Assembly: GCA_964019055.1 (NCBI GenBank)
Contig: OZ025210.1
Coordinates: 14,848,332-14,912,331 of the forward strand
DNA: 64,000 nt
From: Anthopleura xanthogrammica
Taxonomy: Eukaryota > Cnidaria > Anthozoa > Actiniaria > Actiniidae
Direction of reading: 5' to 3'
The notes below the pieces were generated by a model. That model was not told where the DNA came from. It saw only the letters and a program-made list of their open reading frames with translations, and searched no databases. The translations under genes were made by a program, and so were the position numbers. Positions 54,592 to 64,000 of the stretch are shown here, one piece after another (position 1 is the first letter of the stretch; each line of letters opens with the position of its first letter).

Positions 54592-54758
54592 TTATCATAT
54601 AATTATCCATGAAAGCAAATTTATCTTTTATACTTTTATTTACCTGCCATAAAAAGAGGTACAAGTAAACTTTCGTAAACTTGTTATTTTCACTAGTGAA
54701 AATAACAAGTTTACGAAAGTGAGAAATATAGGTATTTCATGGATAATTATATGATAAA
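54592..54758. repeat. Palindrome 4, nested hairpin
   Basis: Outer arms TTATCATATAATTATCCATG / CATGGATAATTATATGATAA; inner near-perfect palindrome at 54667-54720 centred on TTTTCACTAGTGAAAA. Confidence 0.9.
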
Positions 54759-54840
54759 TATATATAATACATGGTAATCCATAGGTGATACGAAGACAAT
54801 TCGTCTCATTATGCATTTACATATATGATGTTTGTTTTAG

Positions 54841-55119
54841 CTAAACCACGCTTAACGATCGATACGTGCCTTTCAACTAAAACTGTAATTGAAAACCAAG
54901 ACCTTGTTCTTAACTGCACTGCGAATGGAACCCCAACACCAAAAATCACGTGGATGAAATTAAAAGGCGTTTCCAAGTTGATCAAAAGCCAGGGAGTTGG
55001 CCAATCATTGCTTTATATATCTAACATCTCTAGAACTGAAAGTGGATTGTACCGATGCTTTGCTTCTAACAACCCAAACGAACCTCCAGAAGACATAGAA
55101 ACCACTGTTATTGTCTGGT
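54841..55119 (+). pseudogene. Gene F exon: divergent I-set Ig domain
   Basis: 279 nt, phase 1 to 1, open. LVLNCTANG, KITWMKLKG, ESGLYRCFASNN: canonical Cys and Trp. A diverged relative of I-set2. The exon itself is intact. Confidence 0.85.
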
Positions 55120-55723
55120 GTAAGTTAAAGATATATTAATAAACTTACATATCGATTTATCTTGTTCGTTATGGTTTTAATAAGTAGCAAATAAACTGAT
55201 CCAAAATATGACTCAACAGTTTGACTTTCCAAACGCACATGTGCGTAGTCTAGTCACTACACAACGGATGCAAGTATAGTACGTGTTAATCTGGAAACTT
55301 TTCTAAAAGGTTTGGGTCAGTTTGTAAAAGTCGTAGACTACCGTTGTGATACTTGATCTTAGACTCATTTTCACAGGATTAACCTTGTTTCAACGTCAGA
55401 ACAAAATAATATCGGTAAAGTAAAGGCTGCATAACTTTAACCGATCAATAAATATTTTAAAATTCTATAGACCTTCACTGGAATACGTGACTGATATTCT
55501 CGAAAATGGAGTACTTTGTTTCTATAATGAGAAGCACTTCTACAAAAAATAGTAAACTAATAAGTATCAATATATATTATTTATCGTCATTAATAGGATA
55601 TCACTTTTTTTTTTGTTGTTTATTTTTTTTTTTTTCTCTTTTTTTTTTTTTTTTGTTGTTGTTGCATTTTCCCACTTTTTCCTCTAATTGTTGCGATTTT
55701 TTTTATTTCGAACTTTCCTCCAG

Positions 55724-56128
55724 ATAAACCCACTATCCTTTTAACAAACTCTTCTGGTACTGCTACGTCATCAGTTGGAAAGAGAGTAACCTTATATTGT
55801 CTGGCAGATGGTCAGCTCGTGTGGGATTACAGTGTGGATAACAGGACTGAAGAGTTTGAAGTTTTTTCGCCAAGATGGACATTTTATCCTTATAACAATG
55901 ACAGAGCAACTACAATAGCACAAGAAAATGTATTCAACAAGGGGAAATGGCGCATAAACAACGATACATGTCCCCCTAGACTACTGAACCCTGTTCGAGT
56001 GAGTAAGGAATCAACTGCTACACTGGTAATCCATAATGTAACTTTGGCTGATAGTGGTACGTATGGATGTGTTCTGGTGCTGGCAACAAGAAGCCCCATA
56101 ACAAGTAAAGTCAGGCTCATCGTAACAT
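55724..56128 (+). pseudogene. Gene F exon: in-frame I-set/V3 chimera
   Basis: 405 nt, phase 1 to 1, open throughout. The first about 90 nt encode the start of an I-set domain (KPTILLTNSSGTATSSVGKR, TLYCLADG); from about 55812 it is the V3 domain from its B strand onward (LVWDYSVDNRTEEF, SPRWTFY, DTCPPRLLNPV, TYGCVLV). The switch falls at CAGCTCGTGTGGG, matching CAGCTAAGTTCGTGTGGG in C and D. Confidence 0.88.
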
Positions 56129-56449
56129 GTAGGTTTAATATGTTTGAAGATGCTATACATAAGTTATCAATAACATTAGGACAATGATAACTATGATTAT
56201 CGTTATTTTTTCAAGTTTTCTTTCTTTCTTTCTGTCATCCATTAAATATTTACATCATGAGTTCGTTTATCCTTGTTACAATTTTTTATGTCTTCTTTTT
56301 ACTATATCCTTTTTTTAAAGGATTTATTATTAATTTCATTAGTTTTTTGCTTTTTTTTGTTTTTTTTTTTAGTTTTCGGGTATGTCTTTTTTAGCATGCG
56401 CATGGGCAATATTATAACTTATTTTAATGCTTTCCTTTCTTCTTTACAG

Positions 56450-56728
56450 CATTTCGTTATATCACTTTGAATCCGTCCTTTTCAAACATTCCTATAAATG
56501 AATCCCAAGAATTATCAATCAGCTGTTCTGCAGTTGGAACCCCTTTGCCAAACGTCACATGACTGAAATTACTGGATGGTGGCAAGTCTCATAAGAACGA
56601 AGGCGTAGGGAATGCGACATTTAATATACCAAATATCACAAGAAATGACGGTGGGATATATAACTGCTGCGCCACTAACAACCCGAACCAGACTCCAATC
56701 TGCAGGAGCACCACAATATCTGTCCACT
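56450..56728 (+). pseudogene. Gene F exon: I-set2 with nonsense codon
   Basis: 279 nt; NVT then TGA (56560-56562) where C has TGG of the Ig core Trp. The rest remains in frame (SISCSAVG, DGGIYNCCATNN). Confidence 0.9.
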
Positions 56729-57179
56729 GTGAGTTCAGTACACAGATATAATTTAGTTATTAACGGTGTGATCATTTAAGTCCAAATATTGACGCTTTGA
56801 GCTCACCAGTAGCCACAGTTCGAATTTTAAGAAGGATGTTTGTTTATTTGTTGTTGGCGCATAAATTGGGTCGCATTTGTGAGAGGTGTACGCTGCTACA
56901 GCTACGTTACCGGTGTTTCATTATTACGTAGCACATATGAGCACAATACAACTCTGGTTCAAACAAATATACTAACAGAACGACAGAAAAACAAATAGAC
57001 AGACAGACAGACACACACACACGCAGGTAGAAAAGAAACGTAAGTTATCCATCTATCAATCTTTGCGTATATCTATTTCATTCTAAACTTTTCGACAGCT
57101 GTTTACAAGACCTTTTGCCCACAAATCGTGCGAACACACATCAGAAGGGATATGGTGAATAAGTTTGTTCTCTTCACAG

Positions 57180-57446
57180 ATAAACCAGAGATTGATGTAG
57201 TTCAATCAAACAATACAGTGTCTTCATATAATGGAGGTACAATCAGGTTATACTGTCTGGCACGAGGCGTGCCCTCTCCTCAGTTCACGTGGTTTGATCC
57301 CCGTAATCGATCAATAACTACAGAAGCACATAATGTTACTGGTGGCAGTCTATTAATCATCAACCCAGACAGCTATGGGTTGTACAGATGTAAAGCAGAA
57401 AATATACTTGGTTATGATGAACACTTCATCAATGTCACTCAAACAG
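57180..57446 (+). pseudogene. Gene F exon: I-set1 Ig domain
   Basis: 267 nt, intact, canonical. Closest to the gene A exon (WFDPRNRSITTE). Confidence 0.88.
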
Positions 57447-57553
57447 GTTCGGAAAACAGCTATTTAGTTGGTTCGATCTTTTAAATATTGTATTATATTT
57501 TTTATCGTTTTATTAATTTTTTTATTGTTTATATAATTTTGATTATAATATTT

Positions 57554-57591
57554 AAGGAATGGACAATGTCTAGCGTGCGTCCATCCAATTC

Positions 57592-57645
<54 letters not shown>

Positions 57646-57743
57646 ACGCAGTCGAGAGCATCTCTAGCTAGCTGAGTGCTCTCCCAACTATCCGCGTGCA
57701 TCCCGAATTGGATGGACGCACAAGCTAGACATTTTCCATTGCT
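57554..57743. repeat. Palindrome 5 next to the Crypton-like element
   Basis: GCGTCCATCCAATTCGGGAT pairs with ATCCCGAATTGGATGGACGC; arms about 65 nt. A second short hairpin (GAGATGCTC / GAGCATCTC) lies inside, at 57634-57664. Confidence 0.92.
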
Positions 57744-59719
57744 TTTATAACATAGCGAGATATTTTTCGCTCCGAAAAGTCATATTTTCTGTTCTGATCA
57801 AGCGACAAATTCTCCTAAGCGTGCGAATGCAGACTAAAAATAGAACAACTTGATTTAGTTCAAAGTCAGTATTTTTATTGAAGCTAAGTACAAGTGTGAG
57901 TCACTAAATTGTGTCTAAATACAACACAAAAGATGTCCATTCTAAAAATATTTGACTTCAATGTCAACGATAAAGTTTGTTTGAAGTTTATCCATTCAAA
58001 AGATCAAAAGTATTTGCTAAGATCAAAAGTTATTTTGAAGGATTCGCCGAAGCTGAAGAGACGACGACTTGCACATTTTGAATGGTGCAATTGCTGAAAA
58101 TGGATTCAAAACTGCTCATCATCGGCCTCAACTCATGGTTTACTGATATGGTGGTGGACCTAGAAGCTGTGTTGGTTGATTGCTGAACGGGAACTAACGC
58201 CGTGGACCCTTGAATATGGCTGGAAAGGACTTCGCTGCAGTGCAGAAGTTGAGCGGTCGAAGGACGAGTGTTGTAGTGAGCCAAGCTCTGCTCATTTCTA
58301 TGGCCAGAAATTGCCATTATATGGCGGTTAGGAACTCCAGCATTTGACCAGAGGGTAATTGCTGTGGCACGGACGGAGTGGTTAGTATAAACTCTTGAAA
58401 GTTGGGCTGCTTGACTAATTTCCTTCATCATATTGTCAAGTTTATTGATGCCGAGCGGCTTGTTGTCGTACCAAACGTCATGGGAAGGCGCCCAGTTTCG
58501 GCTGGGATACTGGAAGAATGCTGAACATTTGGGGTTGAGCTTGGAAATATAGAGCTTTACAGCTTTATAACCGTCTTTGGGACTTTCCGTCTCATACATC
58601 CTTGCATATTTTTCCGAGCTGCTGGTATCTTTCAGGCCACCTGGGTGGTTTTTAGACACTTCATCGTGAGCCATCGTTACGTAATTTCTCCCACTCGCAT
58701 CGATCTCAAGTTTAAAACTGGATTTCTGCAGTTCTCGCTGCCCTTCACGGCCTCGTCTGCAGAAAAAGAGAATGATATTAAACCAGACATTTCGCAGAAG
58801 AGACAGAGGGCCATTTAGGGAGAGTGATTCTGATGTTTTTAACTTCTCCAGGTCTTCATCTTCAATCGTTGGCTTGTGTTGACTGTTTTCTTTGCCGACC
58901 CGCTTGAGTTGAACTAGCTGTGCGTCCAGCATCGAGTTTGATCTTGAAAAACTGGGGTCTGTCGACATCTTAAGATTTCTTGAGAACTGTGGCTGATTAA
59001 GGTATCTTTCCATGCCGTGGCGGAAACCTAGTAGGGTCTTCTTGCCGTACGTCTCGCCATCCTTTTTCCTAGCCTCTGCGTAAAATCTTCTCAGATTTGC
59101 GTCAAGTTGACCAATCGTCATGTTTTCCAACTGTGTTTGTATATTTTTCTCTTTACACCATGCTGTAAATTACAAGACAAGAGGTAATATTAAACTTTTA
59201 AATCAATTTATTGTGTAAGTACTTTTGTTTTCGTTCATTGTTTATCGTCAGGTTTCAATATTTCGTAAGTTTACTTTATCAATTTTAACTAGAAAAAAAA
59301 CTGTTTAAAATCTGAAACTTACCCTTAAATGTAGAAACACACCAGTTAGTGTTTAACTTTGTCTTTTTTGATGCTTTGTCTTCAATAATTTTGTCTAAAT
59401 CTCGCTCAGTTAGATTAGCGAAGCGATTCGTATTTGATCCAGTTTTGTTTTGTTTATCTTTCTCAAGTTCTGATACATTCACGTTCTCTGAATCCGCTTC
59501 AAAGTTGAGAAACCCAAACTCAAATGTTGGGCTATTACTAGCCATTCCTTAATGAGAATTTTAAGACTAATATCAAGAAAAAAATGGGAAAACTTTTTGC
59601 TGGAAATTTTTTTTTCAGCAATGCTGACGTCAGCATGAACCATCTCTATGAACCATCCATTTCTTTTTCATAGAATATTATCCAATCAGAGCGCGCGTTA
59701 TATAGTATCTATGTTATAA
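57744..59719 (-). mobile_element. Crypton-like tyrosine-recombinase transposon
   Basis: With palindrome 5 it interrupts a segment continuous in A, B and D (GATTATAATATGAGCAAC, about 700). TTATAACATAG near 57747 is matched by CTATGTTATAA at 59709-59719, so short inverted ends may exist. It carries one two-exon gene. Exact borders are uncertain. Confidence 0.7.
58030..59545 (-). CDS. Tyrosine recombinase (Crypton / KIAA1958-like), two exons
   Basis: Exon 1 59545-59323 and exon 2 59162-58030 (minus strand) join at GTAAGT/ACAG in frame to give 451 residues. The N-terminus (FGFLNFEADSENVN, NRFANLTERDLDKII, TNWCVSTFKAWCKE) and the core are those of Crypton-derived proteins such as KIAA1958, ZMYM and QRICH1 (DUF3504). 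Catalytic elements: Arg in FFCRRGREGQ (near 209), HSVR (near 333) and Tyr in LAHYN (near 371). The frame is open and the catalytic residues are present. It is probably part of the mobile element inserted in gene F, antisense to the receptor genes; a domesticated host gene is less likely. Confidence 0.85.
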
Positions 59720-60337
59720 GAGCAACTAAAAAGCCACAAAGCGTTTTTCGGAGAGGGTGAGAGGGGGCGATGCTGTAGCTTAAGTCAAAATTAAGTAATG
59801 TTTATTAAACAGTGTAAGCATATATCGAGTCTGTATGGAAATCTCATAATAATAATCTATTAACTTATGGGGCTCACATTCTATATTCAAATGCACGATA
59901 AAAGGATAACGTGTGATTTCGTCGGTTTTATTTAGTTCTTTCTACTTTAAATGGGACATCGCTGAAAAGCTATGTTATTAGTGCAACATCAGCAGTTAAA
60001 CGAGGTAATTAAAAAACAAATTAGATCGACAGAAAAAAAAGCTGAAAATAAAACAGAACAAAAAAAATCATAGACAGGTATTAATTTGGAATGTTTTTGA
60101 TTGTGTTTTAGTATATTTACTTATCTATTTGTTGTTGTTGTTGTTGTGGCTTTTTAAAATTTGTTTTTGGTTTTTTTTTATTACACGTTTTCCCACTTAC
60201 TATAGCTAATTATGATGTCAAGGTTTGGAAACCATGAATCAATCAAACAAACAAATAAACAACCAAATAACAAAATATAACAAAAGATATTATGTATAAA
60301 TGTATAACGATCCATGCATTGAATTGTTTTTTGTTAG
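59720..60337. other. Intron of gene F before the stalk exon
   Basis: Collinear with 720-1309 and 23480-24112; T-rich, no gene. Confidence 0.6.
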
Positions 60338-60406
60338 CTCATACTTCTAAGAGGCAAGACATAGTTTCGACCAATGTAGTGTTTTACACAACAAAGGTAA
60401 AAAAAG
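60338..60406 (+). pseudogene. Gene F stalk exon
   Basis: 69 nt in phase: HTSKRQDIVSTNVVFYTTKV plus KK. Confidence 0.65.
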
Positions 60407-60634
60407 GTAAAAGCTCAAAGCTAATTCTCCTTAGGTGTCGCATAATTAAACCAATAACAAACGCGAAATATTCTTATGTACCTTTTTTTCTTGCTTTTTT
60501 AAATTAGTTTTCCCGTTTTCGCTTTCATTTGTTTTGTTTTTTTCTTTCTCCCTTCTTTCATTCTTTTTTAAGGTTTGCATTTTCTTAGAATTTTATATTT
60601 ATTTTCTTATTTATATATATTTTTTGTATCCTAG

Positions 60635-60778
60635 CTAGGACAACCAGTCCTGTTGGGGGAGATGGTATCAATAAGGACATTGTTTTATTGGCAGCAGGTG
60701 GAACAGTCATCTTTGTCTTGATAACGACAATCACCATCCTCATTGTTATGATTTTTAAAAAGTTCAATAAAAAAAAAA
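60635..60778 (+). pseudogene. Gene F transmembrane exon
   Basis: 144 nt, open; LLAAGGTVIFV to LIVMIF, then KKFNKKK. Confidence 0.75.
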
Positions 60779-60842
60779 GTATATTATTTTAGCAGGAATT
60801 TCTTTTTGATGATGCGGCAAATAAATAATTATATGCTCCCTT

Positions 60843-60901
<59 letters not shown>
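60843..60901 (+). repeat. (CTCCTG)n, shortest homologous tract
   Basis: About 10 copies in the same intron position as 1804 and 24611. Confidence 0.93.
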
Positions 60902-60902
<1 letters not shown>

Positions 60903-60999
60903 TATTGTGCCTGTTGCTTTGTACGTTCCTTCTCTTCTTCCTCATCCCCATCTTGAACTTCACAACAGCCCTCTCTTTCTTAATCTACTCCTCCCTCTT

Positions 61000-61397
61000 C
61001 TTGCGCCACCGAAAGTGATCAGAAAAAAAATACAACTCATAAGATTATTTTTTTTGCAGACCTTATCATGCACAAATGCCAGCTAGTGAATTATTCTATA
61101 ATACGACATGGATATTTTTGATTAAAATACGAAGAAATACATCGATTTGTTATATTTTGCCATTTCAGTGCTCTCAAAAATCTCATAAAGTCAAACAAAA
61201 ATTCCTACAAAAATCAATTTTTTCATGCGTTAGAAAAATTTTTCTAAAAAAAATATATATATAACGTAGATTTTTAGAAGTTCTTTCAATTAAGCTAATA
61301 AAAAGATTAGAGTCCCGTGCAAAATTTGAGGGTTTTGTACTCGCGCTCATCGTGGGCTGAAATCGAACGTTCAAAACTGAGAAGGCAGTCATCTTAA
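61000..61397. mobile_element. Left-truncated MITE of the TTAA/GGTGACTG family
   Basis: Joins TM-intron sequence directly to the inner part of the MITE (GCGCCACCGAAAGTGATCA, compare 2920). The left MITE end and both cytoplasmic exons are deleted; the right end reads GCAGTCATCTTAA. Confidence 0.75.
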
Positions 61398-61492
61398 AGC
61401 TATCCTGGTAAGACTCATTGACGTGCAGCAAAGATCTGCCATTAAATAAATTCAATATAATCTTTGTCCAATAAATCATGTTGATGTTTCAG

Positions 61493-61612
61493 CGTCCAGG
61501 TCAGATTATCTATGCGGAGTTGGGTGACCTTCACTCAACTGAAGTCATTGCAACTGTCATCTCTCAAACACAGCCACATCGCGACGCGTATGGTGAGATT
61601 GATTTCACCTAA
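61493..61612 (+). pseudogene. Gene F terminal exon, truncated by early stop
   Basis: RPGQIIYAELGDLHS is kept; YGEIDFT is followed by TAA where A and D read CAA/CAA-like codons, so the YEAI motif is untranslated. Confidence 0.85.
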
Positions 61613-61714
61613 AGTACAAGCCATGCAGACAATGCTGAACCTCTATATCAAGCTATTCTACTGGAATGAGAAGCTATTTTACTGATCATGATATAATGAA
61701 AGGCAACCAGACAA

Positions 61715-61720
61715 AATAAA
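61715..61720 (+). other. Poly(A) signal of gene F
   Basis: AATAAA at the same relative place as in A and D. Confidence 0.5.
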
Positions 61721-61759
61721 GCTGATTTTAATAACGAGGGTAGTAAAAAGATGTGCATA

Positions 61760-62425
61760 AAAATTCATAATTGTTTGCTTATTCCTCAGGTGATTTACAT
61801 AATTGTGTCATTAAAAATATACATTAGTACAAAAATATACTTATATAAAATATATGTATTTGTATTTTTTTTAACCGGTTTGATCTTGCGTTTTGATTGG
61901 CTGTAACCAGTACAACTACAATAAAACCTCATGGTTAAGGTTATGGGTCAAAACGTGTTCAGCAAAATAATTGATGCTATCAACTGTGAGCAAACGTTTT
62001 GTTTGTGTTATCAAAAATCTTGATTAAAAAACTCTTAAACTACTCAGAGCTTTGAAGAATAGAACCCTTTCACGTAACATCAAAGCGAACAATAATATTG
62101 GTAAGCTATACACCCGTGGTGTTTGTGTGTGTGGGGGGGAGGGGTTATGTAGTGATGTTTAGGGTAAACTACGATATAAATGCTAAAAAGAGATAACGAA
62201 GAGTAGATAGGAAGATACATCAATAGTTTTGTATATATCCTTATGGTTTACATGGTCAGCTCATTCTTGATCGCTTTCTAATTATCGTCGCTAATTCATA
62301 TTTATCTATAAAATGTTTTTTTCGAAACTAAAATACATCCTTTACCCATCCCCTCTCGAGCTTCCTTCAGCAGCACCACCCTCCCGATCCTTGGCACGGC
62401 CGAACACTTTTCGTTTAATTAAAAG
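61760..62425. repeat. F-G spacer, copy of the A-B spacer
   Basis: Collinear with 3600-4286; a short G-run replaces the longer one of the D-E copy. No gene. Confidence 0.7.
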
Positions 62426-62930
62426 ATGGTACGGAAGTTCCAGATGAATATGTTCTTCAGAACTCAGTCAGACCTTTTCTTTTTGTTGCTTTTAACCTTT
62501 TTTAAAATACAACAAGGTAAGGACTGTCTTATCTACTATTCAAAAGATACGCTGATGTTCTGAGGGTCGTAGTTTGAGTATGTTTGATAGACATTAAGTC
62601 GTGCGTGAAACGCATGCTTTTTTCAGTTACACTCCAATTCCATGCGCTTCGATTTCTTGTATGGAACGTTAAACCAGAAGATAAGGCTGTATTGAACATG
62701 GGAGTAAGATGATCCTAGAACTAGGACTTTCTTTCGAAGCGAATCAACCAAGTGTTCAGTTTATCCGAGCTAAAATACATGCACTAATGATTGCGTTCAT
62801 CAAAGGTTTCACGGAAACATGGTGCGTTTGTCCACCCCTTGATCTTTCTTGCAGTAGGATCTTCATTTCTCATAGACAGGAATAAGGAAAGACTATCCTA
62901 GCACTAAGGATAAAGTTGTTACGCCTTGTT

Positions 62931-63309
62931 CTAAGAGGCAAGACATAGTTTCGACCAATGTAGTGTTTTCCACAGCAAAGGTACAACAAGGTAAAAGCTC
63001 AAAGCTAATTCTCCTTAGGTGTCGCATAATTAAACCAATAACAAACGCGAAATATTCTTACGTACCTTTTTTTCTTGCTTTTTTAAATTATTTTTCCCGT
63101 TTTCGCTTTCTTTTTTTTTTTCTTTCTCCCTTCTTTCATTCTTTTTTCCGTTTTGCATTTTCTTAGAATTTTATATTCATTTTCTTATTTATATATATTT
63201 TTTGTATCCTAGCTGGGACAACCAGTCCTGTTCAGGAAGACGGTATCAATAAGGACATCGTTTTATTGGCAGCAGGTGGAACAGTGATCTTTAATTTGTC
63301 TTGATAACG
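62931..63309 (+). repeat. Displaced stalk-TM fragment from an F-type gene
   Basis: CTAAGAGGCAAGACATAGTT to GGTGGAACAGTGATCTTTAA matches the stalk and TM exons of F with their intron (60345-60715) but sits inside intron 1 of gene G; the TM exon is cut. G intron sequence (GTCAGAAGCTAAGGCTGTAT) is then repeated after it. Confidence 0.8.
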
Positions 63310-63489
63310 TTTAGTCAGAAGCTAAGGCTGTATTTAACAGGGAGTAAGATGATCCTAGAACTAGGATCTTTCCTTCAGGCGAATCAACCAAGTGTTCAGT
63401 TTTCCCGAGCTAAAATACAAGCACTAATGGTTGCGTTCATCAAAGGTTTCACGGAAAAAAACCAAAATGCGCCGCTACGCAGGCTAACA

Positions 63490-63773
63490 AGAACTCCTTT
63501 TAGTCATCTGGGGGATAAGAAAAGGCAACATCGCTGACCCTTTTTTTATAAATATTAATGGATATACTGGAAGAATGAACTTCAACAGCGATCTTGATGA
63601 CACGATTAAAACAAGGGTAGATTTTTGTGGGGACTTGAAAAAAGGTTTCGTATGGTTTGTGTTGAGGAACCTTACCGCCAATGACACGAATGAATATATT
63701 ACAAACATCAGTGACAAAGGAGATAGTGTTCAACCATACCCTGTGTGCTTAGTGGTTAAACAAAAGAGAAAAG
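63490..63773 (+). pseudogene. Gene G V1 exon remnant
   Basis: 3' three quarters of V1, open, donor G|GTAAGC. It lacks the acceptor and the first about 30 codons. Confidence 0.8.
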
Positions 63774-64000
63774 GTAAGCTACTGGATTGATCGATTTACA
63801 ATAATATTTCAACAGCAAGTCGTTTCTTAGTTCAGATATTTTCAAGAAAGTTCTGTGAAAAAAAATCTAAACATGTTATCGCAGCAGACGCTCGATCATT
63901 AGGCCACGACAGAAATATGGTCACTTATACACACGTATTCCAAACTCATAGCTTCATTTCTTCTCGTTTGACGTTTAGATAATGAAGACACGGTAGCTAC
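63774..64000. other. Start of gene G intron after V1
   Basis: Collinear with 6198-6420 and 36245-36470. No gene. Confidence 0.6.

Larger units (their letters stand above)
51757..54840. other. Intron of gene F rich in palindromes
   Basis: AT-rich, no exon seen. It contains the hairpin elements at 52251, 53565, 54451 and 54592. A frame at 52919-53164 has no recognisable domain. Confidence 0.6.
43324..61612 (+). pseudogene. Gene F: D-type Ig receptor gene, multiply disrupted
   Basis: Exon remains: 43324-43372 signal; 43535-43697 plus 51547-51756 V3-type, split by a BEL/Pao element; 54841-55119 extra I-set; 55724-56128 chimeric I-set/V3; 56450-56728 I-set2; 57180-57446 I-set1; 60338-60406 stalk; 60635-60778 TM; 61493-61612 last exon. 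Lesions: the BEL insertion, TGA at 56560-56562 in place of the core Trp of I-set2, loss of the two cytoplasmic exons between 60930 and 61010, and an early TAA at 61610 that removes the last YEAI motif. A Crypton element sits in an intron. The intact exons (54841, 55724, 57180) might still be donors for gene conversion (inference). Shorter transcripts are possible but untested. Confidence 0.8.
62426..64000 (+). pseudogene. Gene G (partial): B/E-type gene with truncated V1
   Basis: The signal exon 62426-62516 is intact (MVRKFQMNMFFRTQ). The V1 exon survives only as its 3' part (about 63490-63773; LLVIWGIRKGNIADPFFI, NDTNEYITNIS) after a join to CGCCGCTACGCAGGCTAAC. Between them lies a displaced piece of stalk/TM sequence. 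V1 has gained two cysteines (VDFCGD, PVCLVV). The gene continues beyond the window. Confidence 0.7.

Overview
Eukaryotic, AT-rich, intron-rich DNA, most likely from a cnidarian and probably an anthozoan (coral or sea anemone). Evidence: phase-1 GT-AG introns, tandem immunoglobulin-superfamily (IgSF) receptor exons, a BEL/Pao LTR retrotransposon, a Crypton-type tyrosine-recombinase element, 5'-truncated LINEs, many MITEs and long microsatellites. The species cannot be named from the sequence.

The window is one tandem array of at least seven related cell-surface Ig receptor genes, all on the + strand. Gene A (312-3540, 5' part outside the window) has an I-set domain, a transmembrane (TM) exon and a tail with six tyrosine motifs. 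Gene B (4287-12496) has a signal peptide, two V-like domains, an I-set domain and a short hydrophobic C-terminus that looks like a GPI-anchor signal. Gene C (14811-19462) has three Ig domains, a TM exon and a different tail with an ITAM-like pair plus an ITIM; its V-like exon carries a 1-bp frameshift. Gene D (21760-25984) is intact, with three Ig domains, a TM exon and the six-tyrosine tail. Gene E (29486-41084) is a GPI-type gene like B without the I-set exon. Gene F (43324-61612) is a wrecked D-type gene: split by a BEL/Pao element, with a nonsense codon at the core Trp, tail exons deleted and a truncated last exon. Gene G (62426 to the window end) is a B/E-type gene with a truncated V exon.

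The extracellular exons are multiples of three with phase-1 ends, so they can be swapped without breaking the frame. The membrane-proximal I-set exon is almost identical in all copies, while the membrane-distal V-like exons differ mostly by amino-acid replacements (hand count for the B/E V1 pair: about 32 replacement versus 4 silent). Two of the V-like families lack the canonical Ig disulfide and the third has a relocated one. GPI-type genes sit beside genes with ITIM-like or ITAM-like tails, which suggests a rapidly diversifying paired-receptor or self/non-self recognition locus, comparable in layout to the Hydractinia Alr family. That functional reading is inference.

Mobile DNA explains most of the remaining sequence: the BEL/Pao element (43698-51546, LTRs about 99.6% identical), a Crypton-like element (57744-59719) next to a large hairpin, LINE 3' ends (26088-26699, about 27580-28695, about 39180-40350), a CACTG-ended 2.5-kb element built of AACCA repeats (31022-33546), TTAA-flanked MITEs, other MITEs, and several 40-75-nt-arm palindromes at 52.2-57.7 kb. 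Microsatellites of 5, 6, 4 and 2 bp sit in introns, one ending about 25 bp from a splice acceptor.
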